Below, piece after piece: positions 34,014-40,115 of a stretch of DNA of 40,115 nucleotides. Under the pieces are notes generated by a model that made no database searches, was not told the DNA's origin, and saw only the letters and a program-made list of their open reading frames with translations. The translations under genes and the position numbers were made by a program. Source of the stretch: DASQUK01 sp046723645 (GTDB lineage: Bacteria > Actinomycetota > Acidimicrobiia > Acidimicrobiales > VFJN01); contig JBKOUY010000102.1 in NCBI GenBank assembly GCA_046723645.1, positions 1-40,115 on the forward strand, read 5' to 3'. Numbering within the stretch: the stretch's first letter is position 1; every line of letters starts with the position of its first letter.

Positions 34014-35225
34014 ATGGCTATCGAGACCATCGAGGTCAGCGGCCACATCGTCGATTCGCTGCTGCTGGCCAAGATCCTCGACACGATCTTGGACGCCGGA
34101 TGCGACTACGAGATCGTCGAGTTCGACGTCGGCAAGACCAGCCTCGATCCCAGCCGCGCCCGCATCTTGGTCAGGGGCGACGACGACGTGCTGGGGCCGC
34201 TGCTCGATTCCCTGCAGATGCATGGGGCCAACCGCGTGGGCCAGTCCGATGCCCGCCTGGTCCCCGCCGAGGTCGACGGCGTGCTGCCCGCCGGCTTCTA
34301 CTCCACCACCAACCTCGCCACCGAGGTCAGGGTCGACGGACAGTGGCTGACCGTCGAGAACCCGGAAATGGACTGCGCCTTGGTTGTGCTCGACGGCCGA
34401 GCCCGCACCGTGCCGATGCACCGAGTGGCCGCCGGCGACGCGGTGGTCGTGGGCAGCGACGGCGTGCGGGTGCAGGCGCCGGAGCACCCCCGCGACACCC
34501 AGGTGTTCGAGTTCATGGCCTCGGAGGTGTCATCCGAGAAGCCCAAGGGGCTGCTGGTCTCGCGGGTGGCGGACCGGCTGCGGGCGGCGCGCGACCGGGG
34601 CGGGAAGGTGCTGGTCGTGTGTGGCCCGGCGGTGGTGCACACGGGCGGCGCCCCCGACCTGGCCCGGCTCGTGTCCTCGGGCTGGGTGGACGTGCTCTTC
34701 GCCGGGAACGGCTTCGCCGCCCACGACATCGAGGCCAACGTGCTGGGGACGTCGCTCGGTGTGTCCGTGGCCGAGGGCGTGCCGACCGAGGGTGGTCACG
34801 CCAACCACATCCGGGTCATCAACGAGGTGCGGCGCCACGGCTCGATCGCGGCCGCCGTCGAGGCGGGATTCGTGACCGGTGGGGTGATGCACGCCTGCGT
34901 CAAGGCGGGGGTGCCGTTCGTACTGGGCGGGTCGATCCGGGACGACGGCCCGCTCCCCGACGTCATCTCCGACACGGTCGTCGCCGCCGACGCTATGCGC
35001 GAGCACATCCCGGGCGTGACGGCCACGCTCATGCTGGCATCGACGCTGCACGCCATCGCCACCGGCAACTGCCTCCCGGCAGGGGTCGAGACGTTCTGCG
35101 TCGACATCAACCAGGCCGTGGTCACCAAGCTGGCCGACCGGGGCAGCCATCAGGCTCTGGGGATCGTGACCGACGTCGGGCTGTTCGTCCGTCAGCTCGT
35201 CGACCACCTCCTGGGGCCCGGGTGA
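34014..35225 (+). CDS. Ornithine cyclodeaminase of the TIGR00300/LOR-SDH type
   Basis: 403 residues, a single-domain version of the C-terminal half of cyanobacterial ArgZ/AgrE. N-terminal block ETIEVSGHIVDSLLLAKILD and DAGCDYEIVEFDVGKT are typical of the LOR/SDH conserved region; the second domain contains GPAVVHTGGAPDL, GNGFAAHDIEANVLG and NEVRRHGSI. The archaeal member of this family converts ornithine to proline plus ammonia and uses a nickel-pincer nucleotide. Makers of that cofactor (LarB, LarC, LarE) are not in this window. The ATG at 34014 has AAGGAG six bases upstream. It is followed after seven bases by the arginine-dihydrolase-like gene. Confidence 0.87.
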   Translation: MAIETIEVSGHIVDSLLLAKILDTILDAGCDYEIVEFDVGKTSLDPSRARILVRGDDDVLGPLLDSLQMHGANRVGQSDARLVPAEVDGVLPAGFYSTTNLATEVRVDGQWLTVENPEMDCALVVLDGRARTVPMHRVAAGDAVVVGSDGVRVQAPEHPRDTQVFEFMASEVSSEKPKGLLVSRVADRLRAARDRGGKVLVVCGPAVVHTGGAPDLARLVSSGWVDVLFAGNGFAAHDIEANVLGTSLGVSVAEGVPTEGGHANHIRVINEVRRHGSIAAAVEAGFVTGGVMHACVKAGVPFVLGGSIRDDGPLPDVISDTVVAADAMREHIPGVTATLMLASTLHAIATGNCLPAGVETFCVDINQAVVTKLADRGSHQALGIVTDVGLFVRQLVDHLLGPG

Positions 35226-35232
35226 GCCGGCC

Positions 35233-36111
35233 ATGACCGACGCCGCAGGGAGCCTCACGTGGGGGCGCCGCTACCTCATGTGCCCACCGCGCCACTTCGG
35301 CGTGCTGTACGAGATCAACCCGTGGATGAGCCGCGAGGTGTCGGTCGATCCGGACCGCGCCCTCGTCCAGTGGGAGGGACTGGTGGCGACGCTCGAGGCC
35401 GCCGGCGCCGAGGTGGTGGTGATGGAGCCCGAGGCCGACGTGCCCGACCTGGTGTTCACGGCCAACGCCGGCGTCGTCAACGGCGGCCAGTTCGTTCCGA
35501 GCCACTTCCGGCATCCGGAGCGCCGGCCGGAGACGCCGATCAACGCCGAGTGGTTCCGCAAGCGGGGCTGGCGCGTCGACCACCTGCCCGCCGAGCTCGA
35601 CCACGAGGGCGCGGGCGACGCGCTCCCGTTCACCTCCGGGAACGGGCACACGGTGCTGCTCTCCGGGTATTCGTTCCGCTCGGATGCCGGTGCCGCCACC
35701 GAGCTGTCGAAGCTGCTGGCGTGCCCGGTGCGACCCATCCAGCTCGCCGACGCTCGCCTGTACCACATCGACCTCACGTTCTGCCCTCTCGATGCCCGGC
35801 GCGCCATCGTGGCCCCGCTGGGCTGGGACGCCTACGGGCGGAAGGTGGTCGAGGCCCTGGTGCCCGAGCCCCTGGTCCTGACCGACGACGAGGCACTGTC
35901 GTTCTGCGCCAACTCCGTCGTGGTCGGCAGCACGATCGTCATGCCGGCGGTCCCGGCCCGGGTGGGCCGCCAGCTCGAGGCCTGGGGCTTCACGGTGGTG
36001 CGCTGCGAGATCGGCGAGTTCCTCAAGGCCGGCGGCGGCTGCCGCTGCCTGACGCTTGCCCTGGACGTCCGGCTCAGCCCCGACGCCCCACCGGCACCCG
36101 ATCCGTCGTAG
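35233..36111 (+). CDS. Arginine dihydrolase/dimethylargininase-like guanidino hydrolase
   Basis: 292 residues, amidinotransferase-fold (GME superfamily). Candidate active-site residues are N29 (EINPWM), N78 in FTANAG, H178 in YHIDLTFCPL and C270 in GGGCRC. In the Synechocystis ArgZ domain the corresponding residues are Asn22, Asn71, His168 and Cys264; Asn at the second position marks arginine dihydrolase rather than deiminase, where Asp is usual. The N29-to-N78 distance (49) equals that in ArgZ. This enzyme type splits arginine into ornithine, two ammonia and carbon dioxide. It lies downstream of the ornithine cyclodeaminase gene, so together they would give proline. Dimethylargininase is the alternative. 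The last 38 bases overlap the end of the next gene, which is on the opposite strand. Confidence 0.82.
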   Translation: MTDAAGSLTWGRRYLMCPPRHFGVLYEINPWMSREVSVDPDRALVQWEGLVATLEAAGAEVVVMEPEADVPDLVFTANAGVVNGGQFVPSHFRHPERRPETPINAEWFRKRGWRVDHLPAELDHEGAGDALPFTSGNGHTVLLSGYSFRSDAGAATELSKLLACPVRPIQLADARLYHIDLTFCPLDARRAIVAPLGWDAYGRKVVEALVPEPLVLTDDEALSFCANSVVVGSTIVMPAVPARVGRQLEAWGFTVVRCEIGEFLKAGGGCRCLTLALDVRLSPDAPPAPDPS

Positions 36112-36487
36112 CGGGCTGCGCCGCCTCCCGGCGCGTCTCCCGCCAGGCCAGCGCCGCCAGCACGATCGACACCACGGCCAGGACCGTGTGGACGACCTTG
36201 AAGGCCGGGTCGTGGTCGGCGGCGAGGATGCCGATGCCCCGCACCACCCAGACGATGACGGTCCACGCGGCCAGCGCGCCCACGGCCACGAACGTGGCCC
36301 GCCGCAGCCGGCGCACCACCGCCACCGCGACGGCGATCGCCAGGACGGTGAAGCTCAGCGCCAGCAGCGTCCGACCCCAGCGCTCCCCCGTGTCGAGGTC
36401 GGCGTCGCGCCAGATGTTGGCGATCCGGGTGGTCCAAACCAGGAACGTCCAGGCGACGAGCGCGACGGTTGCCGGATGGCGTCGCAT
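36074..36487 (-). CDS. Small membrane protein, about four spans
   Basis: 137 residues, unrecognised. Hydrophobic spans fall near 8-24, 42-62, 71-93 and 103-121, with short basic loops. The C-terminus is polar, and its last 38 bases overlap the 3' end of the arginine dihydrolase gene in tail-to-tail arrangement. The ATG at 36487 is preferred; a longer in-frame version exists to 36526. No ribosome-binding site is evident. Confidence 0.6.
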   Translation of the reverse strand: MRRHPATVALVAWTFLVWTTRIANIWRDADLDTGERWGRTLLALSFTVLAIAVAVAVVRRLRRATFVAVGALAAWTVIVWVVRGIGILAADHDPAFKVVHTVLAVVSIVLAALAWRETRREAAQPATTDRVPVGRRG

Positions 36488-36537
36488 GTCGCCGAAGGGT
36501 AGGGGCGGGAGCGATCCTGCCACCAACGGGCAGCTCC

Positions 36538-36702
36538 TCAGGCGGGCGGCTGGACGTCCGTTCCCTCCGTCATCGTCCCGCCCTCGGGCTCCTCGGCCTC
36601 GTCCTCCGGGAGGAGGTCATCGTCGTCGGCCTGCTTGCGCGCCTCGTCGATGTGCCGGCCTACCTCGTCCAGCCGTTCCTGCATCTCGTCGGGGTCGGGC
36701 AT
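36538..36702 (-). CDS. Small acidic protein next to rnhB
   Basis: 54 residues. It begins MPDPDEMQERLDEVGRHIDE, a helical charged N-terminus of about 25 residues, then an Asp/Glu-rich stretch and a Gly/Pro-rich end. No membrane span. Actinobacterial genomes commonly carry small proteins of this kind. It starts 29 bases after the rnhB stop on the same strand, so co-transcription with rnhB is likely. Function unknown. Coding is supported by continuous amphipathic sequence with G/C third positions. Confidence 0.6.
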   Translation of the reverse strand: MPDPDEMQERLDEVGRHIDEARKQADDDDLLPEDEAEEPEGGTMTEGTDVQPPA

Positions 36703-36731
36703 GTCCGCCACTTACCCACGCGAGCCACGCG

Positions 36732-37460
36732 TCAATCGAACGCGCCGTCGGCCTCGCAGTCGAACAGCGTGCCCTGGGGGTCGGGGCGCACGAACCGGGC
36801 CACGCCGCCGTAGGGCAGGCCCTCCATGAAGACCCAGCTCCGGCGGTGGATCGCCGAGGGGCCCAGGCCCCGCAGGACCGCCTTGTGGCGGGGGCACGGG
36901 TAGCCCTTGTTGTCGTCGAACCACCACCACGGATAGTGCTCGGACTCGGCCAGCATGATGCGGTCTCGTGTCACCTTCGCCAGGATCGAGGCGGCGGCGA
37001 TCGACAGGCAGCGGGAATCGCCCCGCACGATCCTCCGGGTGATGCCGCCGCCGACGAAGTCCCACTTGCCGTCGAGCAGGACCCGGCCTGGCGTGACCCC
37101 GAGGGCGTCGAGCGCCCGGCGGGCCGCCAGTCGCTGGGCCTCGCTCATCCCCAGCTCGTCGCACTCCTCGGCCGACGCGTGCCCGACCGCCCACGCCAGG
37201 CACCAGCCGCCGATCCGGTCGAACAGTGCCTCGCGTTCCGAGGCCAGCAGCTGCTTCGAGTCCCGGACCTTGTACACGCGGCGGTCCCGGGGCAGCACCG
37301 CGGCGCCGACCGTCAGGGGCCCGGCCCAGGCGCCCCGGCCCACCTCGTCCATGCCCACGACCACCTCGTGGCCGGCCTCCCAGAGCTCACGCTCGACGGA
37401 GAGCGACGGCGACCGCCCCTGCAGCGCTTTGCGAAGCATCGGTGCCGTCGCGGAGACCAT
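36732..37460 (-). CDS. rnhB: Ribonuclease HII
   Basis: 242 residues with start at 37460 (MVSATAPMLR); an ATG at 37439 (MLRK) is an alternative, and neither has a clear ribosome-binding site. RNase HII cuts the RNA strand of RNA-DNA hybrids and single ribonucleotides in DNA. The catalytic quartet is complete: D38 and E39 in GMDEVGRG, D130 in LLDGKWDF, and D148 in VRGDSR, with the 18-residue gap between the last two as in E. coli RnhB (D108, D126). Further family blocks are SIAAASILAKVTRD and WWFDDNKGYPCPRH. A longer in-frame reading is Arg/Pro-rich and unlikely. It precedes the small acidic protein gene. Confidence 0.95.
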   Translation of the reverse strand: MVSATAPMLRKALQGRSPSLSVERELWEAGHEVVVGMDEVGRGAWAGPLTVGAAVLPRDRRVYKVRDSKQLLASEREALFDRIGGWCLAWAVGHASAEECDELGMSEAQRLAARRALDALGVTPGRVLLDGKWDFVGGGITRRIVRGDSRCLSIAAASILAKVTRDRIMLAESEHYPWWWFDDNKGYPCPRHKAVLRGLGPSAIHRRSWVFMEGLPYGGVARFVRPDPQGTLFDCEADGAFD

Positions 37461-37509
37461 CGCGGGCGACACTAGTAGGACCCCCCGGAACGTCGCGCCC
37501 GTCCATCGG

Positions 37510-37917
37510 TCACCGCAGTTTGGCGATGTTGGGCGCCTCGTCGGCCTCCGCGTCGGTTCCAAGGAACGCGTCGATCATCTCGTCGGCCAGCGCCGGCGAC
37601 GTCAGCCGCAGGCCGAGGGCCAGGACGTTGGCGTCGTTCCAGCGGCGGGCGCCGGCCGCGGTCTCGGGGTCCGTGCACAGCGCGGCCCGCACCCCCGGCA
37701 CCTTGTTGGCGGCCATGGACACGCCGGTTCCGGTCCAGCAGCACACCACGCCCCGGTCGGCTCCGCCGCCAGCGACGGCCTGGCCCACGCCACGACCGAC
37801 GTCGGGCCAGGGGTCGCCCTCCCCCACCACCACGACCTCGTGTCCCCGCTCGGTCAGCGCGCGCTTGATCCCGTCGGTCAGATCAGTCCGCTCGTCGGTC
37901 CCGAAGGCGATCCGCAC
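37510..37917 (-). CDS. RpiB/LacA/LacB family sugar-phosphate isomerase-like protein
   Basis: 135 residues, GTG start at 37917. The fold signature CCWTGTGVSMAANKVPGVRAAL contains C60 and the Gly-rich phosphate loop, and NDANVLALGLRL is the second family block. D8 is present near the N-terminus, but the usual GSDHAG motif is GTDERTD, so the histidine next to the catalytic Asp is missing. The actinobacterial subgroup with this form is distinct from true ribose-5-phosphate isomerase B; the sugar substrate is unknown. It is divergent from the PPK2 gene, with 46 bases between the starts. Confidence 0.85.
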   Translation of the reverse strand: MRIAFGTDERTDLTDGIKRALTERGHEVVVVGEGDPWPDVGRGVGQAVAGGGADRGVVCCWTGTGVSMAANKVPGVRAALCTDPETAAGARRWNDANVLALGLRLTSPALADEMIDAFLGTDAEADEAPNIAKLR

Positions 37918-37963
37918 CGAGCCAAGGCTACGGATCTGCCGCGCAGCGCGCTAAACCCATCAC

Positions 37964-38767
37964 ATGCGGCGCTACCGGGTCACGGACGGCAAGGACTTCG
38001 CGCTGGCCAAATGGGACCCGGCCGACACGTCGGCGTTCGACGGGGGGAAGGCCGATGGACGCGCCGAGCTGGCCAAGATGACTGCCCAGCTCGACGACCT
38101 GCAGGAGAAGTTCTACGCCGGCAACCGCCACAAGCTGCTGGTAGTGCTCCAGGGCACCGACACGGCGGGCAAGGGTGGCGCGATCCGGAAGGTGTTCGAG
38201 GGGGTGAACCCGGCCGGCGTTCAGGTCGCCTCGTTCAAGGCTCCCACGGAGGCGGAGCTGGCTCACGACTTCCTGTGGCGCGTTCATCCCCGCGCCCCCG
38301 CCAACGGCCAGATCGCGATCTTCGACCGCAGCCACTACGAGGACGTGCTCATCGTGCGTGTGCACGACCTCGTGCCGCCGAAGCGATGGCGGGCCCGCTA
38401 CACCCACATCCGCAACTTCGAGAAGATGCTGGCGGACGAGGGCACCACCATCCTCAAGTTCTTCCTGCACATCTCGAAGGACGAGCAGGCCGAGCGGCTC
38501 AGGGCACGCCTCGAGAACCCGGCGAAGCACTGGAAGTTCCGCGTCGGCGACCTCGAGGAGCGGGAGCGTTGGGACGACTACCAGGACGCCTACGAGGAGG
38601 CGATCCGGCGCACCGCAGCCGGCCACGCGCCCTGGATCGTGGTGCCCGCCAACCGGAAGTGGTACCGCGACCTGGTGATCTGCCAGACCCTCATCGACAC
38701 CCTCGAGCGCCTTGACCTGCGCTACCCGGACCCCGTCGACGACCTCTCCGGCATCGTCGTCGAGTGA
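37964..38767 (+). CDS. Polyphosphate kinase 2 family (polyphosphate:nucleotide phosphotransferase)
   Basis: 267 residues. Transfers phosphate between polyphosphate and nucleotides. Walker A GTDTAGKGG (64-72), Walker B FDRSHYEDVL (D121, R122), and the lid-type region PPKRWRARY are in place; the C-terminal ANRKWYRDLVICQTLIDTLE is typical. The length and sequence fit the single-domain TIGR03709 group. Whether the product is a nucleoside di- or triphosphate cannot be told. The ATG at 37964 has no clear ribosome-binding site. Confidence 0.93.
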   Translation: MRRYRVTDGKDFALAKWDPADTSAFDGGKADGRAELAKMTAQLDDLQEKFYAGNRHKLLVVLQGTDTAGKGGAIRKVFEGVNPAGVQVASFKAPTEAELAHDFLWRVHPRAPANGQIAIFDRSHYEDVLIVRVHDLVPPKRWRARYTHIRNFEKMLADEGTTILKFFLHISKDEQAERLRARLENPAKHWKFRVGDLEERERWDDYQDAYEEAIRRTAAGHAPWIVVPANRKWYRDLVICQTLIDTLERLDLRYPDPVDDLSGIVVE

Positions 38768-38827
38768 GCGCGCCCGGCGCTCAACGGGTAAGGATCGGCC
38801 TGCGTCGGCGGTTGTTACCGTGAGCCG

Positions 38828-39310
38828 GTGGCGCTTGCGGCGCTGGTGGTGTCGATCCTCGCACTGCTGGTTTCGGCGCTCGCGTACTGGCGGCAGGTGA
38901 GGTGGTCCAGGGTCGCGGGCAGGGCTCACGTGAGGATCGCGGCAATCGAAGGTGAACGCGACACGACCGCCCTGCTCGAGCGGATGCGAGCCGCATTGTC
39001 TGTCACGTTCGAGCCCGCCGGCACGGGCAGCCGCATGCTGGTGGTCCGAAACGAGGGTCCGGCGACCGCCCATGGGGTGACCATCGACCTCGCTCCGAGG
39101 GCCGCGCCTCCCGGGCGGCGATGGCCACTGCGGTCGGGCGTCGCCCCCGAGCTGCTCGACTCCCCGTTCCCGGCGACCATCTCACCCCGGGCCAAAGCCA
39201 CCGCGCTCCTGAACGAGAGCCTCGCCACGGCTACGCAGCTCACGGGCACGCTCAAGTGGATGGACGGCGAGGGCTCCCACGAGGAGCACCTCGACCTGTC
39301 GCTCCGCTGA
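38828..39310 (+). CDS. Small protein with N-terminal membrane anchor
   Basis: 160 residues, GTG start. One hydrophobic segment (about 2-20) is followed by a basic stretch and about 120 soluble residues with a beta-rich look (MLVVRNEGPATAHGVTIDL). The pattern VRNEGPATA resembles small immunoglobulin-like domains that appear in bacterial extracellular or membrane-linked proteins. No named family recognised. It lies alone 60 bases after the PPK2 gene. Confidence 0.6.
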   Translation: MALAALVVSILALLVSALAYWRQVRWSRVAGRAHVRIAAIEGERDTTALLERMRAALSVTFEPAGTGSRMLVVRNEGPATAHGVTIDLAPRAAPPGRRWPLRSGVAPELLDSPFPATISPRAKATALLNESLATATQLTGTLKWMDGEGSHEEHLDLSLR

Positions 39311-39358
39311 GCACGGCCACCCGAACCGGGGCGAGAGGTGGTTCAGGACCGTCCGGCG

Positions 39359-40111
39359 TCATGAGGCGTCCTGGCGAACCGCCTCGCCGTGGATGAAGAG
39401 CCCTTGGTGCTCACGAACGGTGCTCGACCAGCCCAAGTTCGCGAGCTGCTGCTCGAGCTCAGCGGGGCTCCACGCTCGCTTGACGATGTGGAACTGACGG
39501 CCATCCGCCAGTGTCCGCACGCTCACACCCCGGTCGAGCCACGTTCGGCTCCAGGGTGTTCGCGCCTGGCGACCGTCGGCCGAAGCCGCCAGTTCCACGG
39601 GGATTGCGTTGTCGGTGAAGAAGACACGCCCCCCGGGTCGCAACGCGCCTGCGACCAACCGCCAGAACCACTCGAAGCGTCGCGGAGGAACGTGCGAGAG
39701 CCAGAATCCGAAGGCGATGACATCGAACCGGGCCGGCGGCCGCCAGTCGAACACGTCTGCCTGGAGGAAGGCCACGCGGGAGGCGTCGGCGACCTTGGTC
39801 CGGGCGATGGCCAGGGCCTCGTCCGAGGCGTCGACCGCGGTGATGCGCTCCACACCGTCGACCGCGGCGAGCACAGCGGTGAGGTTGCCGGTCCCCGCCG
39901 CGATCTCCAGGACATCGCCGGCGGGGGTGAACGCACGAAGCGCATCTTCGAGCTCCCGCTTGCCCGCCTCCCAACGCCGGCCGAACGCGTCATCCGACTC
40001 GTAGGGTCCCGTGCGAAGCCACCAGTTGTCGTACTCGGGCGCCCGTGCGCGGTAGTAGGCGATCTGCTCTTGCACCAGCGTTTCCGGATCGGGCACCTGC
40101 ACGGCCACCAC
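39359..40111 (-). CDS. Class I SAM-dependent methyltransferase, start at the right edge
   Basis: 250 residues visible. Rossmann methyltransferase motif I is DVLEIAAGTGNLT, motif II is ITAVDASDEAL, followed by VAFLQADVFDW and the post-motif LRPGGRVFFTD. The C-terminal part has WSPAELEQQLANLGW typical of small-molecule methyltransferases. The substrate is unknown. GTG codons at 40111 and 40108 are the only starts visible, four to seven bases from the window edge, so the true start may lie outside. Confidence 0.88.
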   Translation of the reverse strand: MVAVQVPDPETLVQEQIAYYRARAPEYDNWWLRTGPYESDDAFGRRWEAGKRELEDALRAFTPAGDVLEIAAGTGNLTAVLAAVDGVERITAVDASDEALAIARTKVADASRVAFLQADVFDWRPPARFDVIAFGFWLSHVPPRRFEWFWRLVAGALRPGGRVFFTDNAIPVELAASADGRQARTPWSRTWLDRGVSVRTLADGRQFHIVKRAWSPAELEQQLANLGWSSTVREHQGLFIHGEAVRQDAS

Positions 40112-40115
40112 GTTT

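Overview
This is a very GC-rich window with strong G/C bias at third codon positions and frequent GTG starts. Actinobacterial families (DUF1707, TIGR03086/mycothiol-isomerase-like fold, DUF2255, a remnant of an F420-dependent luciferase-like oxidoreductase) point to an Actinomycetota chromosome, possibly Acidimicrobiia; that placement is inference. I see no rRNA, tRNA, phage, IS element or CRISPR array.

Layout. 1-10.9 kb is a DNA-repair block on the minus strand: HerA-like ATPase, SbcD (Mre11), SbcC (Rad50), then, after a plus-strand insert (a DUF1707 membrane protein and a Tat-exported PhoX/DUF839 protein), a NurA-like nuclease and a truncated ABC-F ATPase. The order herA-mre11-rad50-nurA is the one known from archaea. 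A DUF2255 gene lies just upstream of herA. 10.9-15.2 kb holds four close plus-strand genes: a lipoprotein of the endonuclease/exonuclease/phosphatase fold, a crotonase, a UBP zinc-finger protein and a molybdopterin oxidoreductase. 15.2-18.7 kb (minus) encodes cell-surface proteins: a PQQ-type propeller lipoprotein, a membrane-anchored coiled-coil protein, and a membrane-anchored GH43 protein that shares a Cys-bounded module with it. 18.8-20.1 kb has an oxidoreductase remnant, a VOC protein and a TIGR03086 protein.

20.1-26.5 kb is the most unusual region: five tightly packed plus-strand genes for a response regulator fused to a thioredoxin-reductase-like flavoprotein lacking the CxxC, a histidine kinase with a cyclic-nucleotide-binding-like sensor, a dikinase-like phosphotransferase with its phospho-His domain at the C-terminus, and two small membrane proteins. 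This looks like one signalling unit joining redox, a small-molecule sensor and phosphoenolpyruvate or ATP chemistry.

26.5-32.0 kb is acyl-CoA type metabolism: an amidohydrolase, a thiolase-fold protein with Ser at the usual Cys nucleophile position plus an overlapping DUF35 partner, and divergently a 3-hydroxyisobutyrate-dehydrogenase-like protein and an acyl-CoA synthetase. 32.1-36.1 kb is nitrogen metabolism: glutamate dehydrogenase, an Nfu-N-like protein, and divergently an ornithine cyclodeaminase (TIGR00300) and an arginine-dihydrolase-like protein. The last two are the separated halves of the cyanobacterial ArgZ/AgrE enzyme and would take arginine to ornithine and proline. 36-40.1 kb is housekeeping: a membrane protein, a tiny acidic protein, RNase HII, an RpiB-like isomerase, PPK2, a small membrane-anchored protein and a methyltransferase at the right edge.

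Translational coupling is common: five junctions use a 4-base ATGA or GTGA overlap (sbcD/sbcC, coiled coil/GH43, dikinase/membrane protein, DUF35/thiolase, dehydrogenase/acyl-CoA synthetase).
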